From Certhia americana (Eukaryota > Chordata > Aves > Passeriformes > Certhiidae), in contig CM031857.1 of assembly GCA_018697195.1 (NCBI GenBank), positions 89,860,923 through 89,924,922 of the forward strand: DNA of 64,000 bases. Direction: 5' to 3'. Below are positions 47,601 through 58,920 of this stretch, piece by piece. Position 1 is the stretch's first letter. Each line of letters starts with the position of its first letter. Below the pieces are notes generated by a model that saw only the letters and a list, made by a program, of their open reading frames with translations, was not told the DNA's origin and did not search any database. A program made the translations under genes and the position numbers.

Positions 47601-48540
47601 CCCTGGCAGGAACAAAGTCGGTGTTTCCCTGCTCAGGATTGGCACTTTATTGTAACTAAAGGTGCCAGTAGCACCCACAGAGCTGCCCTTAAGCAGGATG
47701 ATCTGAGCATAGTTTTTCCCAGTCTGGAGGGAAGCAGGTGTAACTTTTCTCCCCACATTGTATTTTGCAGATAAGAAAGCAAAAGATGTTTTCCTTGGTG
47801 GAAATGTTATCCTTCCTGGAGGGTACCTGAACTGATTGGTCAGATGGGGGATGGAGGGAAGGAACTGCTGGTGTTTCTGGGGGGAGAGTGGAGTGGAAGT
47901 GGATGTCTCAGTGCTCAAAGGCTATGTCCTTCATGCAGTCCCTGAGGTGCTCGGTGCAGGAGCTGGGGGAACACAAACTCCAGCCAATAGCCTGAACAGA
48001 ACTGATTTTGCATTGTCAGGAGAGGGTAGGGAGGAAGCCTCTGCCACCTAGACCTTACCAAAATATCCATATGTTGAGTCTGTTGGCATTTTTTTTTTTC
48101 TTCCACTTCTTTGCCTGCCACTTTTTCTCAAAGGCAATGCTGAATTACCTGAGGGAAGTAATAATATTTCAGCTGTGGCAAACATACTGTTTTTAAAATG
48201 CAAATGTGTTATACATGCATACACCAGGCACTGCTGCTGCTTTTCTTCTGGCACCATTGCCTTGAGAGCAGTTCTGGTTTTGAGTGTAATGCAAAACCAA
48301 GGAGGGGTTTTTCTACAGAAATGCATTTCACTGAGTAGCGTGTTTCTAACGGTGACCTGTGTGGGGTGCTCAGGGAATGAGTCTAAAATGGAGGATGTTT
48401 TTAAAGTAGTATTTCTCAGTGGTATATTCTGCCTGCTGCTGGCAGCCAGCAGCTTGGGAGTTTCCCAAGCTGGGTGTCGTGTGCAGTTTGGAGGTCAGTA
48501 ATAGATTTCTTTCTGAAACACTCTGAGAAACCTCCTATTT
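47601..48540. other. Unique non-coding sequence
   Basis: Overlapping frames on both strands (up to 108 codons) without similarity. T11 at 48089-48099 and an exact octamer ATGCAAAT at 48198-48205. No gene is supported. Confidence 0.5.
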
Positions 48541-48617
48541 CTTCTCTCTCTTTCTTTTTTTTAATTTTAATTTCTTTTTTGTACTTTTAACTTTTTTTGT
48601 ACTTTTTTTGTGTACAT
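48541..48617. repeat. T-rich low-complexity tract with TTTTTTGTAC repeats
   Basis: Pyrimidine-rich start, then three close repeats of a TTTTTTGTAC-like word (about 48575, 48592 and 48603, the last reading GTGTAC). It is probably slippage. Confidence 0.85.
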
Positions 48618-49144
48618 TTTGGCTATTACCACATCCTGTAGCATTCAGATTCAGTTATAATTATACTTTCAGTAAAAAGATAATCCTCTGATTTATTTCA
48701 GGCCTGCTGACTGATAATTTTTCACTGAACAGTTTTTGTGCAGTAAGAAACTGTGAATACTCGTGCTGACTAGGCTGAGTCTGCTCTATGTCTTCTGGTG
48801 TGGAAGGCTTTCCAAGCCCTGGCCTGTCCTTATCCTTCTCAGCCCTTTTCTCATTCCACTGTGTCCTGTCATTGCTTGGAAGCTCAGTAAACTCTGAGTC
48901 ACCATGTAGGAATTAATGGAACCAAGCAATTATTTTGAATTGTGCGATGCTTAGATTGCATTTTTAAGTCAAGTAAGAGGAAGCAGGTTTATCCATGTAT
49001 ATGCAGTTTGAAACAGCGAGTTAAGGAAGGATAATAAATGATACTGTAAAAATAGTTTCTGAATCATTTCCTCAGTCATCTTGGTGTGGCCAGTGAACTA
49101 CAAAATCATGAGTCAGAGCAAGCCAATAGGTATAAAAGGTGGTA
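48618..49144. other. Unique non-coding sequence
   Basis: Nothing recognisable before the short CR1 end at 49145. Confidence 0.5.
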
Positions 49145-49195
49145 TGGAACTGGGTGATTTTCAAGATGCCTTTCAACGCAGACCATTCTAGGATT
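49145..49195 (+). mobile_element. CR1 LINE, very short 3' terminal fragment
   Basis: About 50 bp matching the last part of CR1: 'GGAACTGGGTGATTTTCAAGATGCCTTTCAACGCAGACCATTCTAGGATT', compared with the usual 'GATCTTCAAGGTCCCTTCCAACCCAAACCATTCTATGATT'. Extreme 5' truncation is common for this family. The short length makes it less certain than the others. Confidence 0.65.
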
Positions 49196-49990
49196 AAAAA
49201 GCTGATGGGTAACATACTCTGTATTGAATGTTTCTCCACCTGGAATCCATTGTTTGCTTAATTTAACATGTTTTCACCATGTGTCTTTGAGTTGTTGGTG
49301 TTACTTTATCATCTGTCTGTGAAAGAGATTATGCCACTAATAAACGATAACATGAATATTGAGCTGTGGCCACACAGTGGGGAGATGCCTGTGTCCTTGC
49401 AGACTCATAAACAGTTCAAGGGGCTTTTTTCCTTCTGTAGTAGCAGAAAACAAACAAAATGCAGAATCTGCTCCATGGTACATCATTTTAGGCAGGCAAA
49501 AGCTGTACTGTGCTTAAGGGAGTCTCTGAAGCACTCACAAGCCTTGAGCCTTGAATGAGCAATGAGGCTGGTGTGAGGATGGAAACGGCAAAGACGCTGG
49601 TCTGACCAACTTCCAGGTTCTGGAGTTGGTGGGAAATCAGACCAGCTCAGGGATCAAATACAGTAGGATGAAATAATGCAAGTTTATTTTCCCTCCTTCA
49701 GAATATCTCTGGGAAGAGTCCTTGCAAGGTGAACCTCAGCTGCACTAGACCACTGTCTTTCCTGTCAAGCTTTTGAGATTTTTGGTTACAAACCTGGATG
49801 TGCGGTTGCTGGCTCAGGACTGGCCAGGGAAGGAGCATACTGTGGAGCACTTTTATGGGACTCCATGTGGGATCACAGGACTGGGAGTGCCAAGTGACAA
49901 TTTCAGGTGTTACTTCTGATTTCATGTTAATAGTTGGGGCAGCCCTAAGAGATGTCCTTCTAGCACAGGAAAGGAATCCTGGAAAAGAAG
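49196..49990. other. Unique non-coding sequence
   Basis: Short frames (96 and 75 codons) without similarity. No repeat family is recognised. Confidence 0.5.
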
Positions 49991-50104
49991 TGGTGTGTTG
50001 TTTTGGGGGCTTTTTGTGGGTTTTTTGGTGGGTTTTTTTGTGTTTGTTGTTGTTTTGGGGGTTTTTTGTTTGTTTTTTGTTTTGTTTTGTTTGTTTTTTT
50101 TTTA
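49991..50104. repeat. T/G-rich low-complexity tract
   Basis: About 110 bp almost entirely T and G, with GGGGG at 50005-50009, GGG at 50018-50020 and 50030-50032, and GGGGG at 50057-50061. It ends in a T-run. The G-runs are too widely spaced for a canonical quadruplex. An open frame through it (121 codons) simply reads Phe, Cys, Val, Trp and Leu codons. Confidence 0.9.
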
Positions 50105-51888
50105 TTCTAATACCTGGAGATGAAAAGGAAACTCACAGTTTGCAAGCAGCTAGCTGCCTGTAGATTGCATTTTGGTAAATCACTTGGAGTGCTGTATTTA
50201 TATGTATGTATTATACTTTAGCTGTGCTGATTTTTGCCCTCACAGAAGGCAGAGGTGCTTTCAGAGACTCAGGGTGATTTGTGAGCAGCAGGGTTGGGGT
50301 GCTTGGCCTCAGCAGCTCCCCAGGTTTTTCTAACCCTGGCAAGGCACAAGAGAGTGATGGCAGCATGCTGCTGAAGGTCTGTTTTCTTAAGGCATGCCAT
50401 TGCCCTGATGCTGTTTGGATGGGAATGGAGAATTGTGAATGAAATGACTCTGTGGCCAGGAGGAATGGGTTGAGTTTTTATTTACAACAGTCAAAGAAAT
50501 TAAAAAAGGAAAAAAAAAAAATCCTGTTTCTGTTCAGCTCGTTAGGGTTAATGCAGTGAAATAGAGCTTTTTCCGAAATTGTTTTTCAGCTGATGGAATC
50601 ACTTCAGTTCTTTTAAGTCAAGGAAATCCTGTGTTTCCTCAGCAGCTGTTGCAGTAAAGATGACTGGTCACTTTGCATATATATTTATATCGCTGGAGGT
50701 TCTTTTTCACTTTATTACTGAATAGCCCTTTACAAATAACAGATATTCAGCTGCTTAAGTGACTAGACATTTGACATTATGTTTCCTGAAATCTTGCATG
50801 AAAAGATATTTGCATCAGAGATGCATGACCTATTATTACATGGGTAGAAAATTTACTAAAACAGCAGAAATGGTGGATAGAAATGGCAGCATACAGGCTG
50901 TAAGAGAAGAGACTAGCATTCCAGCAAAGTTTGATATCTGGGATATTTTGGCATAAGACATAGAAGCAATCTGAAAGTAGACAATACATCCTTACTCTGA
51001 AACAAGGTGCTAAATAGGGCGATGACAAATATACCAATAATGGTACAAAAGTGTGAAAAAAAGAGAAGAATTCTTCTTTTGGTTGGAATATGGAAAAGTG
51101 AGGTGAGGCTTAGAAAACAGGGGCAGTTCATGTAAGTGAAATAATATAAAAGAAAAGAAAAAAGACTGAGAGATGGAAGAATTAACCTAGTGATTTTGCA
51201 TTTTAAAGTTCAAAATCCTCCCTCTCTCCTAGGTCTCTGGAGGGAATGTGTCAGCAGATCTGTGTTTGTCACATGATGGGGGACATGTGACATGTTGTGC
51301 ATGACAGGCACAACCTTTATGTCAAGCATCAGTAGAGAAACTGGTGGTCTGTTCTGCCTGTAAGATGTTCTCTGTATTTTTTGAACTCTGGATTACAGAA
51401 GAAGGGCAAACTGGATCTTATCTTTTGAGCAGTATGTCTTTTAAACAGGAATGGCACTGACAGTGTTCATGTACATTTTGGCCATTAAACAGCACCATTA
51501 ATTTTGAGCTTCTGCTTCAGAACTTTTGTTAAAGTTGAGATGCTCAGTACTCCAGCCTTAGTGTGTTGTACAGTTGTGAAGAAAGCTTGTGCTTTGCTTG
51601 TCCTTTTCCTGAACTTTTGACTCCAGATATGTGAATTTCAGGACACATGCCTTATTGCTTGTTATTTACCATAGGCCACTGATAGCTTTTGGGCTGGCAG
51701 TGATTTTCAAAGTTGTTTCTCTCCTCCTATTCGACTCTTTTCCAAGGGCTTTGGAGACTAAGCAAAGGTGACCCACCACTTTTGTAATTCCACTTCAAGA
51801 ATAGAAGATTATCTACTAGTAAAGTACCTACTAATTATCTAAACAGCTGTGTAATCCATCTTGGCTGTCGTCCTTTGACAGAATTACT
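50105..51888. other. Unique non-coding sequence
   Basis: A12 at 50510-50521 and an exact octamer ATTTGCAT at 50808-50815. Frames up to 86 codons have no similarity. No gene. Confidence 0.5.
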
Positions 51889-52012
51889 TTTTTGTGAGGT
51901 TTTTTTTTTGGAGAGTGGGGTCTTTTATTGTTATTGTTGTTTTTGTTTTGTGGGGTTTTTTTAATATTGTTTTGGTTGGTTTTTGTCTAGGTTTTGTTTT
52001 TTGGTGTTTTTT
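51889..52012. repeat. T/G-rich low-complexity tract
   Basis: About 120 bp dominated by T and G, with (TTG)n-like and GGGG-spaced T-runs on the plus strand. Same style as its neighbours at 49991 and 52347. Confidence 0.9.
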
Positions 52013-52346
52013 AATAGTGAATGATAAAAGGTCAAATTATCTTGTGATTCTTGCCTGAGGTTTCTAGCTTTTGATAGGCAGAGTCAGGTGTTACCATAAT
52101 AAGGCATAGGAAAGTTACTTAACTACTGTCATTTAATTTGAAATTGTCAGGATTTTTTGCTATTAATTGCCTCTTTAGTTGGTGTATTCTAATGAATTTC
52201 AGTGATAGGATAGATGCCTCTTGGGTCATCGTGATACTAAGTGCATAAACCCTGTATGCAGTAAGGTATGGTTTAATTATTTTTTGTTCCTGTTATGTAA
52301 ATTGAATCAATTTTTTTATTCAAATGAAGGACTTGAATAGAATGAA
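52013..52346. other. Unique AT-rich sequence between two T/G tracts
   Basis: Nothing recognisable. Confidence 0.5.
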
Positions 52347-52424
52347 TTTTTTTTTTTTTGGTTGTTTGGTTGGTTGGTGGATTTTGCTTGTTTGAGTTTT
52401 GTTTGGTTTGCCTGTTTGTTTGAG
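52347..52424. repeat. T13 followed by T/G-rich tract
   Basis: T13 (52347-52359), then GGTTGTTTGGTTGGTTGG and GTTTGTTTG-type sequence. Confidence 0.9.
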
Positions 52425-53559
52425 TGGGGAAGATACAGCCAAAAAAGAAGACAACAGTAAAGCTCTTTTTAGCTGTTTTTGTTTCTTTTCCCCCCCAGAT
52501 ATTCTCCCTTTCAGAAGAAGGCTGGGTAACCTGTCTACTTGGAAACACCAATGTACACAATTGTATTACAAATGTAGTACCCAGATCCATCAGTCTTATT
52601 CCACTCTGGCAATTTGTTGTTGTTGAGGGAAGGGCTCATGATCTTATTCTTTCTGCCTCTCTTCTGACTTTTCTTTCTCAGTTGAAATAGCATTTCTCAA
52701 ATCATGCTAATGTCAAAATTGAGACATTCTGTTGCTTTGCATGTATAGTACTGTCAGCTGATCAACACGAAATTTTCTTCTATAAATCAAGTTAGAAGTA
52801 AATGTATATGAATTCCTGGAAAACACTGTACTTTAACAGTGGAGTACTGTAAAACACCATAAAAATTCTTCAAGACTGTGCTAACTAGAGGAGGGACACT
52901 CTGTTAGACTGAAGTTTTCTGATCTGGATGTTATCAGAAAAAAAAAGTTGTTAACAAATGGCTAACCCTGAGATACAGAGATATGGTATTTTCCTGTGCA
53001 GAGAGGTACTTTGTATGCATTCTTCTCAAAAATCTGGCTCAGTGTCAAAATACTTTCCTGCTCTTTCCTAAAAGAAACTCAAACAGATGTAGCACAAGTC
53101 TGTGACAATTTCTTGGAGGCTTTACTCCTAGGAAATGTTTTGCTCCCCAAAGTTTAGTAGTTATTCTTTTTTTTTGGCGGGGGGGAGCTTTATAGAGGTC
53201 CTTGTAACCCCTTTCTCTGCTCAAGTGATGTTCACACTCAGGAGCCCAGTGATCTCCAACATGGTTCTGATTCTGAACAACAATTGGTTGAGCTACAAGT
53301 TTTAAACGTTCTGTGTAAGCAATCAGCTGCTGAAGAACATGCTCCTATTTTCCATATCACAAAATGAAAGAGTAGTTGGCTTTCTCTCCTCATTTTTGTT
53401 TTCCTCTCCACAGTTGTGGATTTGTGTTTTGTCCATAGGCCAAGTCTGTGTGGTTCTTGGCAGGCTCTTTGGACATTTCTCTACTGAGCTTTGATCTCAG
53501 CATCTTAGTCTGGATTATACATGAAATAATGCAGAAAGGCTCAATAAAGAGAAACCTGT
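52425..53559. other. Unique non-coding sequence
   Basis: Short frames (75 and 88 codons at 52399-52690) with no similarity. A G-run near 53179-53186 follows T9. No gene. Confidence 0.5.
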
Positions 53560-53880
53560 ACTACAGCCTTTAATTAACGCTGTGTGCGTGTGCGTGTAAG
53601 TGATAGGCGATAGGCGAGCTGCAGATGCAGTGTTTCATTTTGATGCTCTATTGCTTTTCTGCTCTGCAGTGACATTAATAAAGAGATGCAGGCGAGCATT
53701 TTAGATTTCATTACTGCCTGAAACGCCTTTACTTTTTGGCTTGCCCCACTTCATTTATGAGGCATCATCATGCTCAAATTAGAAAGAAACTAAGCTGTGT
53801 GTCACTGCTGAGAATTATTGGATTATTCAATTACTGTGAACGGTGCTTATGGAATAAAATATTCAAGAAATATTGAAGGA
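53560..53880. promoter_or_regulatory. Candidate conserved non-coding element
   Basis: Complex block with 'CCTTTAATTAACGC', a TGTGCG repeat (about 53579-53602), tandem GATAGGC (53602-53615), 'GCTCTGCAGTGACATTAATAAAG', 'GGCATCATCATGCTCAAATTAG' and 'ATTGGATTATTCAATTAC'. The retained CpGs, mixed motifs and absence of homopolymers resemble a deeply conserved enhancer. Inference only. Confidence 0.38.
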
Positions 53881-54861
53881 AAAATCCCTAAATAACCTCA
53901 CTACATAAAGGTTACATGTTCAAGCATGGTTATAGTCCAAATGTAAGGCAGGGGGGTGAGATTAGGGCAAGGGGCAGCTGCAGGGTTGTGCATTGTAACT
54001 GGTGTTATTTGGAGAGATGAATGCTGTCCTGGCCCTTCTGGTGAACTGTCAGTGTGATTTAGCAGAGGAGAGGAAAGAGGTTCATGAAGCATTCTGGGCT
54101 GAGATCTTCCCAACAGTTTACAGGGGTGCTGATGGGTGCAGGGTGGTGTTCCCAGCCAGCCAGGCCTGGGGACCAGGAAAAATCATGTAAGACTACACTG
54201 ATTTCTTTGTCACCTGTCAGTTCAGGGAAATAGAAAACAAATGGCACGTGGGTACCTTCAGTGTGCTTCTCTTTAGAAAACGAACTTTTTTCTTTAGCTG
54301 AATGACTTAAGGCAGGAGCTAGTCACAGTTTCCACATTGAACTGGGCTCTGGGTTACCTAAAGCTAAATATCTAAACTATTTATATTGCCAGGCCTGCAT
54401 TGGCATCAAGCATGGGATTAGGCTGTTTTGTTCATATGTAGGCTAAAGTCACTGGTTTGAACCAAACATAACCTTATTAGGATTATGTCTGTACTTGCAC
54501 TTCAGACTTTGGCCATCTTTCTGCCAGGAAATCTGTGTTTGTTTTATTTTAACCACAATTCATTCATGGTAATAAACATTCCTATTTAGTAAAGAATTTT
54601 AGATAGCTGAAAATACTCTGGATGGTGAAAATTTGCCTTCTGTTGTCTAATTAGACAGTACAGAAGTAGGTAAGTCAGTCAACAGCAGAATAAGTATTAG
54701 AGGAAACCAAACCATGGATTCATTAATTTTAACGATAATGTTGTTGTTTTAACCAAGCTTAAGTGAATATAAATGTAACTTATTGAAGAGTCACTGGCAA
54801 AAACCATCTGTGCAGGTTTTCTGAATCGCATCTGTGCTTAAAGTCGCTCTGCATTCTAAGA
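53881..54861. other. Unique non-coding sequence
   Basis: Short frames on both strands near 53901-54247, no similarity. A 14-bp palindrome TGTCTAATTAGACA lies at 54644-54657. No gene. Confidence 0.5.
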
Positions 54862-54880
54862 AGCAGCAGCAGCAGCAGCA
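54862..54880. repeat. (AGC)6 trinucleotide repeat
   Basis: Six AGC units. Further scattered CAG units follow to about 54940 (CAGCAGC near 54901, CAGCAGCAGC near 54919), suggesting a longer interrupted array. It lies in no supported reading frame. Confidence 0.9.
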
Positions 54881-55229
54881 TCTGACCTTCAGCTGACTCC
54901 CAGCAGCATTTCCCCTTTCAGCAGCAGCAAGGAGCAGCCAGCAGCTCTGCCATGGTTGTTTGGGATGGTGGTAATACGTCAGACCTTTTATTTTTACTGT
55001 TAACACGGTCTTCCCATGTTTGTTATCAGCAGGTGGTTTGACAGGATAGTTCACATTCAAAGCTTTGAGCAAAGAAATGGTGAAATGAGCTAATTCTTAA
55101 TAAGGCTAGTTATCCCTTCACTGTTATTTGCAGTACTGTGGTTAATAGAGCATCAGGACTCAGTCCAAGAAGTTGAAAAAATGAAACAAAAAGCCTATTG
55201 TGTCCGTTGTGATGAAGGTAATTAAAAGA
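54881..55229. other. Unique sequence with scattered CAG units
   Basis: Continuation of the CAG-rich stretch into ordinary unique sequence. No gene. Confidence 0.5.
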
Positions 55230-56440
55230 GAATGGGACTGAGGGGTTCCATAAGATGCAAATCATTATCTTTGGGCTTTTTTTACACCTCAGACCTTTTT
55301 CCCCAAATTAAGTCGGCAAGTATTTCTGCTCTATAAATTTGGTTCACAGCTCAGTGATGGCTTTTTTGCTCATCAAGGGGAGCAAAACGTTTTTGTTATG
55401 GTCACTGATTTTCCAAGAAATCTTAATAATTTGCAGACAGATATTTAGATGCACAGAAGGAAAAAGACGATTTCATCTTGCTTCTTTATTTATGATGGAT
55501 CTCTGTTTTTGTTTAAAAAGAAAGAGCACCCAGGGAACAGATCCTTAGGGAAATCACCGGTAACAGTTCCATGTTAAATTTATAGATCCAAATATGTTAT
55601 CCTTGGCCTTTCTTGAAATGCTCCGGTGGGATGTCTACATGAATATCTCCAAAGGTAATAACAGTGATGAAGTTAAAGTGATATGGAAAACTGTCTGGTG
55701 TAATTATTCATTAAAAATTTTTAAAGCTGCTGTGAGCATTGAATCCCAAGTCATGCTAGCAGCTGCAAGACAAAGCAGGAGACATGCCAGTTTCAAAAGG
55801 TATTGCATAAACAGCATTTATTTGACCAAGAATGACAGAAGTCGAAGTTGTCAGCTTTTTCTGAAGGATCTTGAAGTCAGACTACTTGTATTTTTTGTTA
55901 CAATCCTTACTGAACTTGACTCAAATGGGCGGAGACCCTTAAATATGTTTTTAATGCTGCTCCCACGCCCCCAGCACTTCCAAGCCAAGGTCAGTGGCCA
56001 GCCAGATAGTTGATTATTTCATCTCCCACCCTGCTGCACAGACAGTGTATTAGAGCAGCACTAATGTCTGTGCTAAGATTAGTAGCAAGCCACTTTTAAT
56101 CTTAACTTGCAGTTGGACACGTCTGACCTATAAAGCGTAGGTGATGAGAAGTGATGTCAGATTTAGTGGCTTTCCTCTGCTAGAGTGGAGACTGTCAATT
56201 TTGTGGCATTTAAAACTGTTTCTTCTCTGCTGGGAGCAATGACTTAAGGCAGCAACTAAAGTCTACGAAAATGCAAACTGACCTGCAAATACTCGTCAGC
56301 AACCAGGCAGTTCCCAGCCTTAGAAGGGAGCACATTAAAGGAGGAGGCAGTCCACATTCTCCAGGGCAAGGAATTGACTCTCTCTGCTTGTGAGGATTAA
56401 GTTTATCAGGGTCATTAAATTCTGATGTCAAATGCGACTT
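55230..56440. promoter_or_regulatory. Large candidate conserved non-coding block
   Basis: About 1.2 kb of unusually even, complex sequence without homopolymers above 7-8 or any transposon. It carries an exact POU octamer ATGCAAAT (55255-55262), 'TGTAATTATTCATTAAAAATTTTTAAAG' near 55700, 'GCACTAATGTCTGTGCTAAGATTAGTAG' near 56060, and 'GATGAGAAGTGATGTCAG' near 56142. A 139-codon plus-strand frame (55594-56013) lies inside. It starts in a weak context and resembles no known protein, so chance is the default. Regulatory role is inferred. Confidence 0.4.
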
Positions 56441-57099
56441 TTAAGACATGATTTTTTCAATCAGCATGACTGTGAAAAGACTTTAAAGCATTATTTTTTT
56501 TTCATACCACTTTCAAAACACATTTCTTTTTTGAAATGGTGACACAAAATAATGTTTGAGGCCAATTAGGTCTTTTAATGAACACTTTCTTTTATATTCT
56601 GTGTGTACATAAACTCCAGGCTGCAGCATCTCAGATACACGCAAAAATGCAGAAGGTGTGTTTTGACATGACTGACTTACAAAAGTCACGTGTCTCCACA
56701 CTAATACTTAGATACAATTTTTCATGTTCTTTTTGCAAAATATTGCTGTAAAACCCTATGACCTTGCTTCTTTTCCAAAATGCCACCATGGGACACATGG
56801 TAAAATTTCATCCTGTTACTTGTTTAATGGCATCACTTGAGTATATGGGAATGCTTCTCAGTGCGCTACTAGGACTGAATAGTTTGTCAGTAGTATATCC
56901 ACTCGTTAGTTCAGTCTTTCAGTGATCTTAATCTTGCTACATTCTGATGTTGGGGTAGCGTCAAGCTTCACAGCCCAGGCCTCTCTATAGTGAGCTGTGT
57001 GTTAGTGGAGATACACCTGTCACATGTATGCACAAGTCTGCACAAGAGTTATTCAAGTATTTTCCACAGGAAGCCTGTTGTCAGTGGCTCACATGCTGT
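56441..57099. other. Unique non-coding sequence
   Basis: T9 near 56491 and unique sequence. No gene. Confidence 0.5.
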
Positions 57100-57420
57100 C
57101 ATCTACTAAAAGATGGCCTCCTGTCAAAAATCTATTTTAAAGCCTGAATATAGAGCCAGATTCCTAGCCTGTCTCAGACGTGATCCTGGTTCCCATGTGA
57201 AGATGCTGACTGCAGGTAATCCCCTTCTGAGCAAGGAATTCCAGAGCATGTGGTGCTGGAAAGGTCAAACTCATTTGCAGGGAGTTGTGTTTAACTGCGC
57301 GATGCTGAAGCGAGCTTCATTACTTGTAATTAACTCACGGTTCCTAATGTCAGTTTACAGACACTGCCGTGAAGGTAGTCCATGGAAGATAATTAATATT
57401 TGTTATTCCTGACTTTGAAA
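57100..57420. promoter_or_regulatory. Candidate conserved non-coding element
   Basis: Complex block with 'AACTGCGCGATGCTGAAGCGAGCTTCATTACTTGTAATTAACTCACGG' (57293-57341) retaining several CpGs and a TAATTA core. A 99-codon frame (57113-57412) overlaps it with no recognisable similarity. A non-coding element or a short unannotated exon are both possible. The former is preferred because there is no family match. Confidence 0.33.
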
Positions 57421-58649
57421 AGACTCTGGATAGCAGTGTTTATAAATCCTTCCTACTGGGAGAGCCTATGAGGAAATTCCCTGATTAAATCATCAGTGCT
57501 TTTATCTCTGCCCTAAACTGTTGTTATACAGTAATTACTGCCCTTTCACAACAGAAGGGCATGGGGTGATATGGTGGAAGATACACGTTGGCAGATTTTC
57601 ACAGTTTCAGAGAAAATGTCCTTCAGGGAAAGGTTAATGCAGTTTTCGGGCAGGTTAATGCTCTGGCATTCCCTGAGGGTTGTTCATTGATGTGGGTACT
57701 GGGGGCTGTTCCTTTATAGTATTTTTATTTTAAAACTATTAGGCTGCTCAAAGAGAGTGAATGAAATCTAAAAATACATGTTTTATTAACAGCAGAAATT
57801 CCTCTTAGAAAATATAGGTCAGATTCTCCACAGTTGTCAGTGTGAAGTTAGAACAGCTAGTTGTAGCTGAAAGTAGAAAATAGTCTCAATTCTGTGAATT
57901 TCACCTTGGGTTCAGATGAGATTTTGGCTCCCTATTTGCATAGCAGCCTCTGCATACCATCTTACCATTCTTTTTCTGTATTGTGTTGTAGACTGAATTG
58001 AGAGTGATTTTCTTGCTTTGTAGGTCCATTATCAAACAGAAGACATAATCTTATTTCCTGTTTTGATGTTGTTGTGAAGCATTTTTCAATTTTATGTAAA
58101 CTCTGCAGCTTAAAAATACGAAGACTGATTTTTGTGCAATTTTATGGTCTGCAAACTGAGAGATTATTTAGTACCTCATACAAAATTTGACCCTCTATAA
58201 TCCAGCTCTTTCATTTTTTCCTTTTCTTCATTTCTGTAGAAGAAACAAATATACAGAAGTCTTCTTTGCATGCTAGAGTTATTAGAAAATATTTCTGGAT
58301 TAATGTAGGTACTCACTGGTTTTTGGCCAGTTCTTAAGATGTAGAGTTTTTGGGTTTGAATCCAACTTTCTCTCATTAGAGTGACTCTAAATTAATGTGG
58401 AAAGACGGTAAAGCAGTTAGTAAGTTTTGTGGAAATACTTCTGTTCGTGAAAGGGCTTCTTGAATATCAAATAGCCTATTTGATATAATCCTGGTATTTT
58501 ATTGGTTTATGAACTAGGGTCAAATTTCTTGGCTATGAATTAGAAAACTTAACTGCCTGTATTTTAGTGCCATCTTTCTGGCAAGCGTTCAGTGATCCAG
58601 TGAAAAAATTTAATCTTTTTTCTACTTCACTGGTTTGGCCATCATAAGC
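57421..58649. other. Unique AT-rich non-coding sequence
   Basis: Exact octamer ATTTGCAT at 57934-57941. A 10-bp stem with 3-nt loop lies at 58464-58486. No gene. Confidence 0.5.
58464..58486. other. AT-rich inverted repeat
   Basis: ATATCAAATA (58464-58473) pairs perfectly with TATTTGATAT (58477-58486) around GCC. Function unknown. It is AT-rich, so chance is more likely than for a GC stem. Confidence 0.65.
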
Positions 58650-58920
58650 AATGTTATTAATTATGGACTCTATAGTAGCAGCTTTTTGTCTTTTGTGACC
58701 TAGTACTCACATTGTCAGAAGTGCTGCATTTGCCACCTTCATGGTACTAATTATAAGCTAGTATGTTTATAATGAGCCTCCACTCCATTACTGTAATCCT
58801 CATCAGTCTACACACCTGACAGCAGCTTGCACATCTCAATGGCAGACACAAAGTCAGGGAGCTAAATTTTCTGCCATGTGGAAGTTGCCTATGAAAATCC
58901 ACTTTTCTCTAATTCTATCT
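58650..58920. promoter_or_regulatory. Candidate conserved non-coding element
   Basis: Complex block with GTTATTAATTATGG, 'TGGTACTAATTATAAGCTAG' and 'TTTATAATGAGCC', without low-complexity runs. Enhancer-type texture, inference only. Confidence 0.3.

Noticed and set aside
49798..50163. 121-codon frame ending in a hydrophobic Phe/Val/Leu/Cys stretch resembling a membrane segment
   Set aside because: The hydrophobic part is simply the translation of the T/G-rich low-complexity tract at 49991-50104.
54644..54657. 14-bp perfect palindrome TGTCTAATTAGACA
   Set aside because: Several such palindromes are expected by chance in AT-rich DNA of this length.
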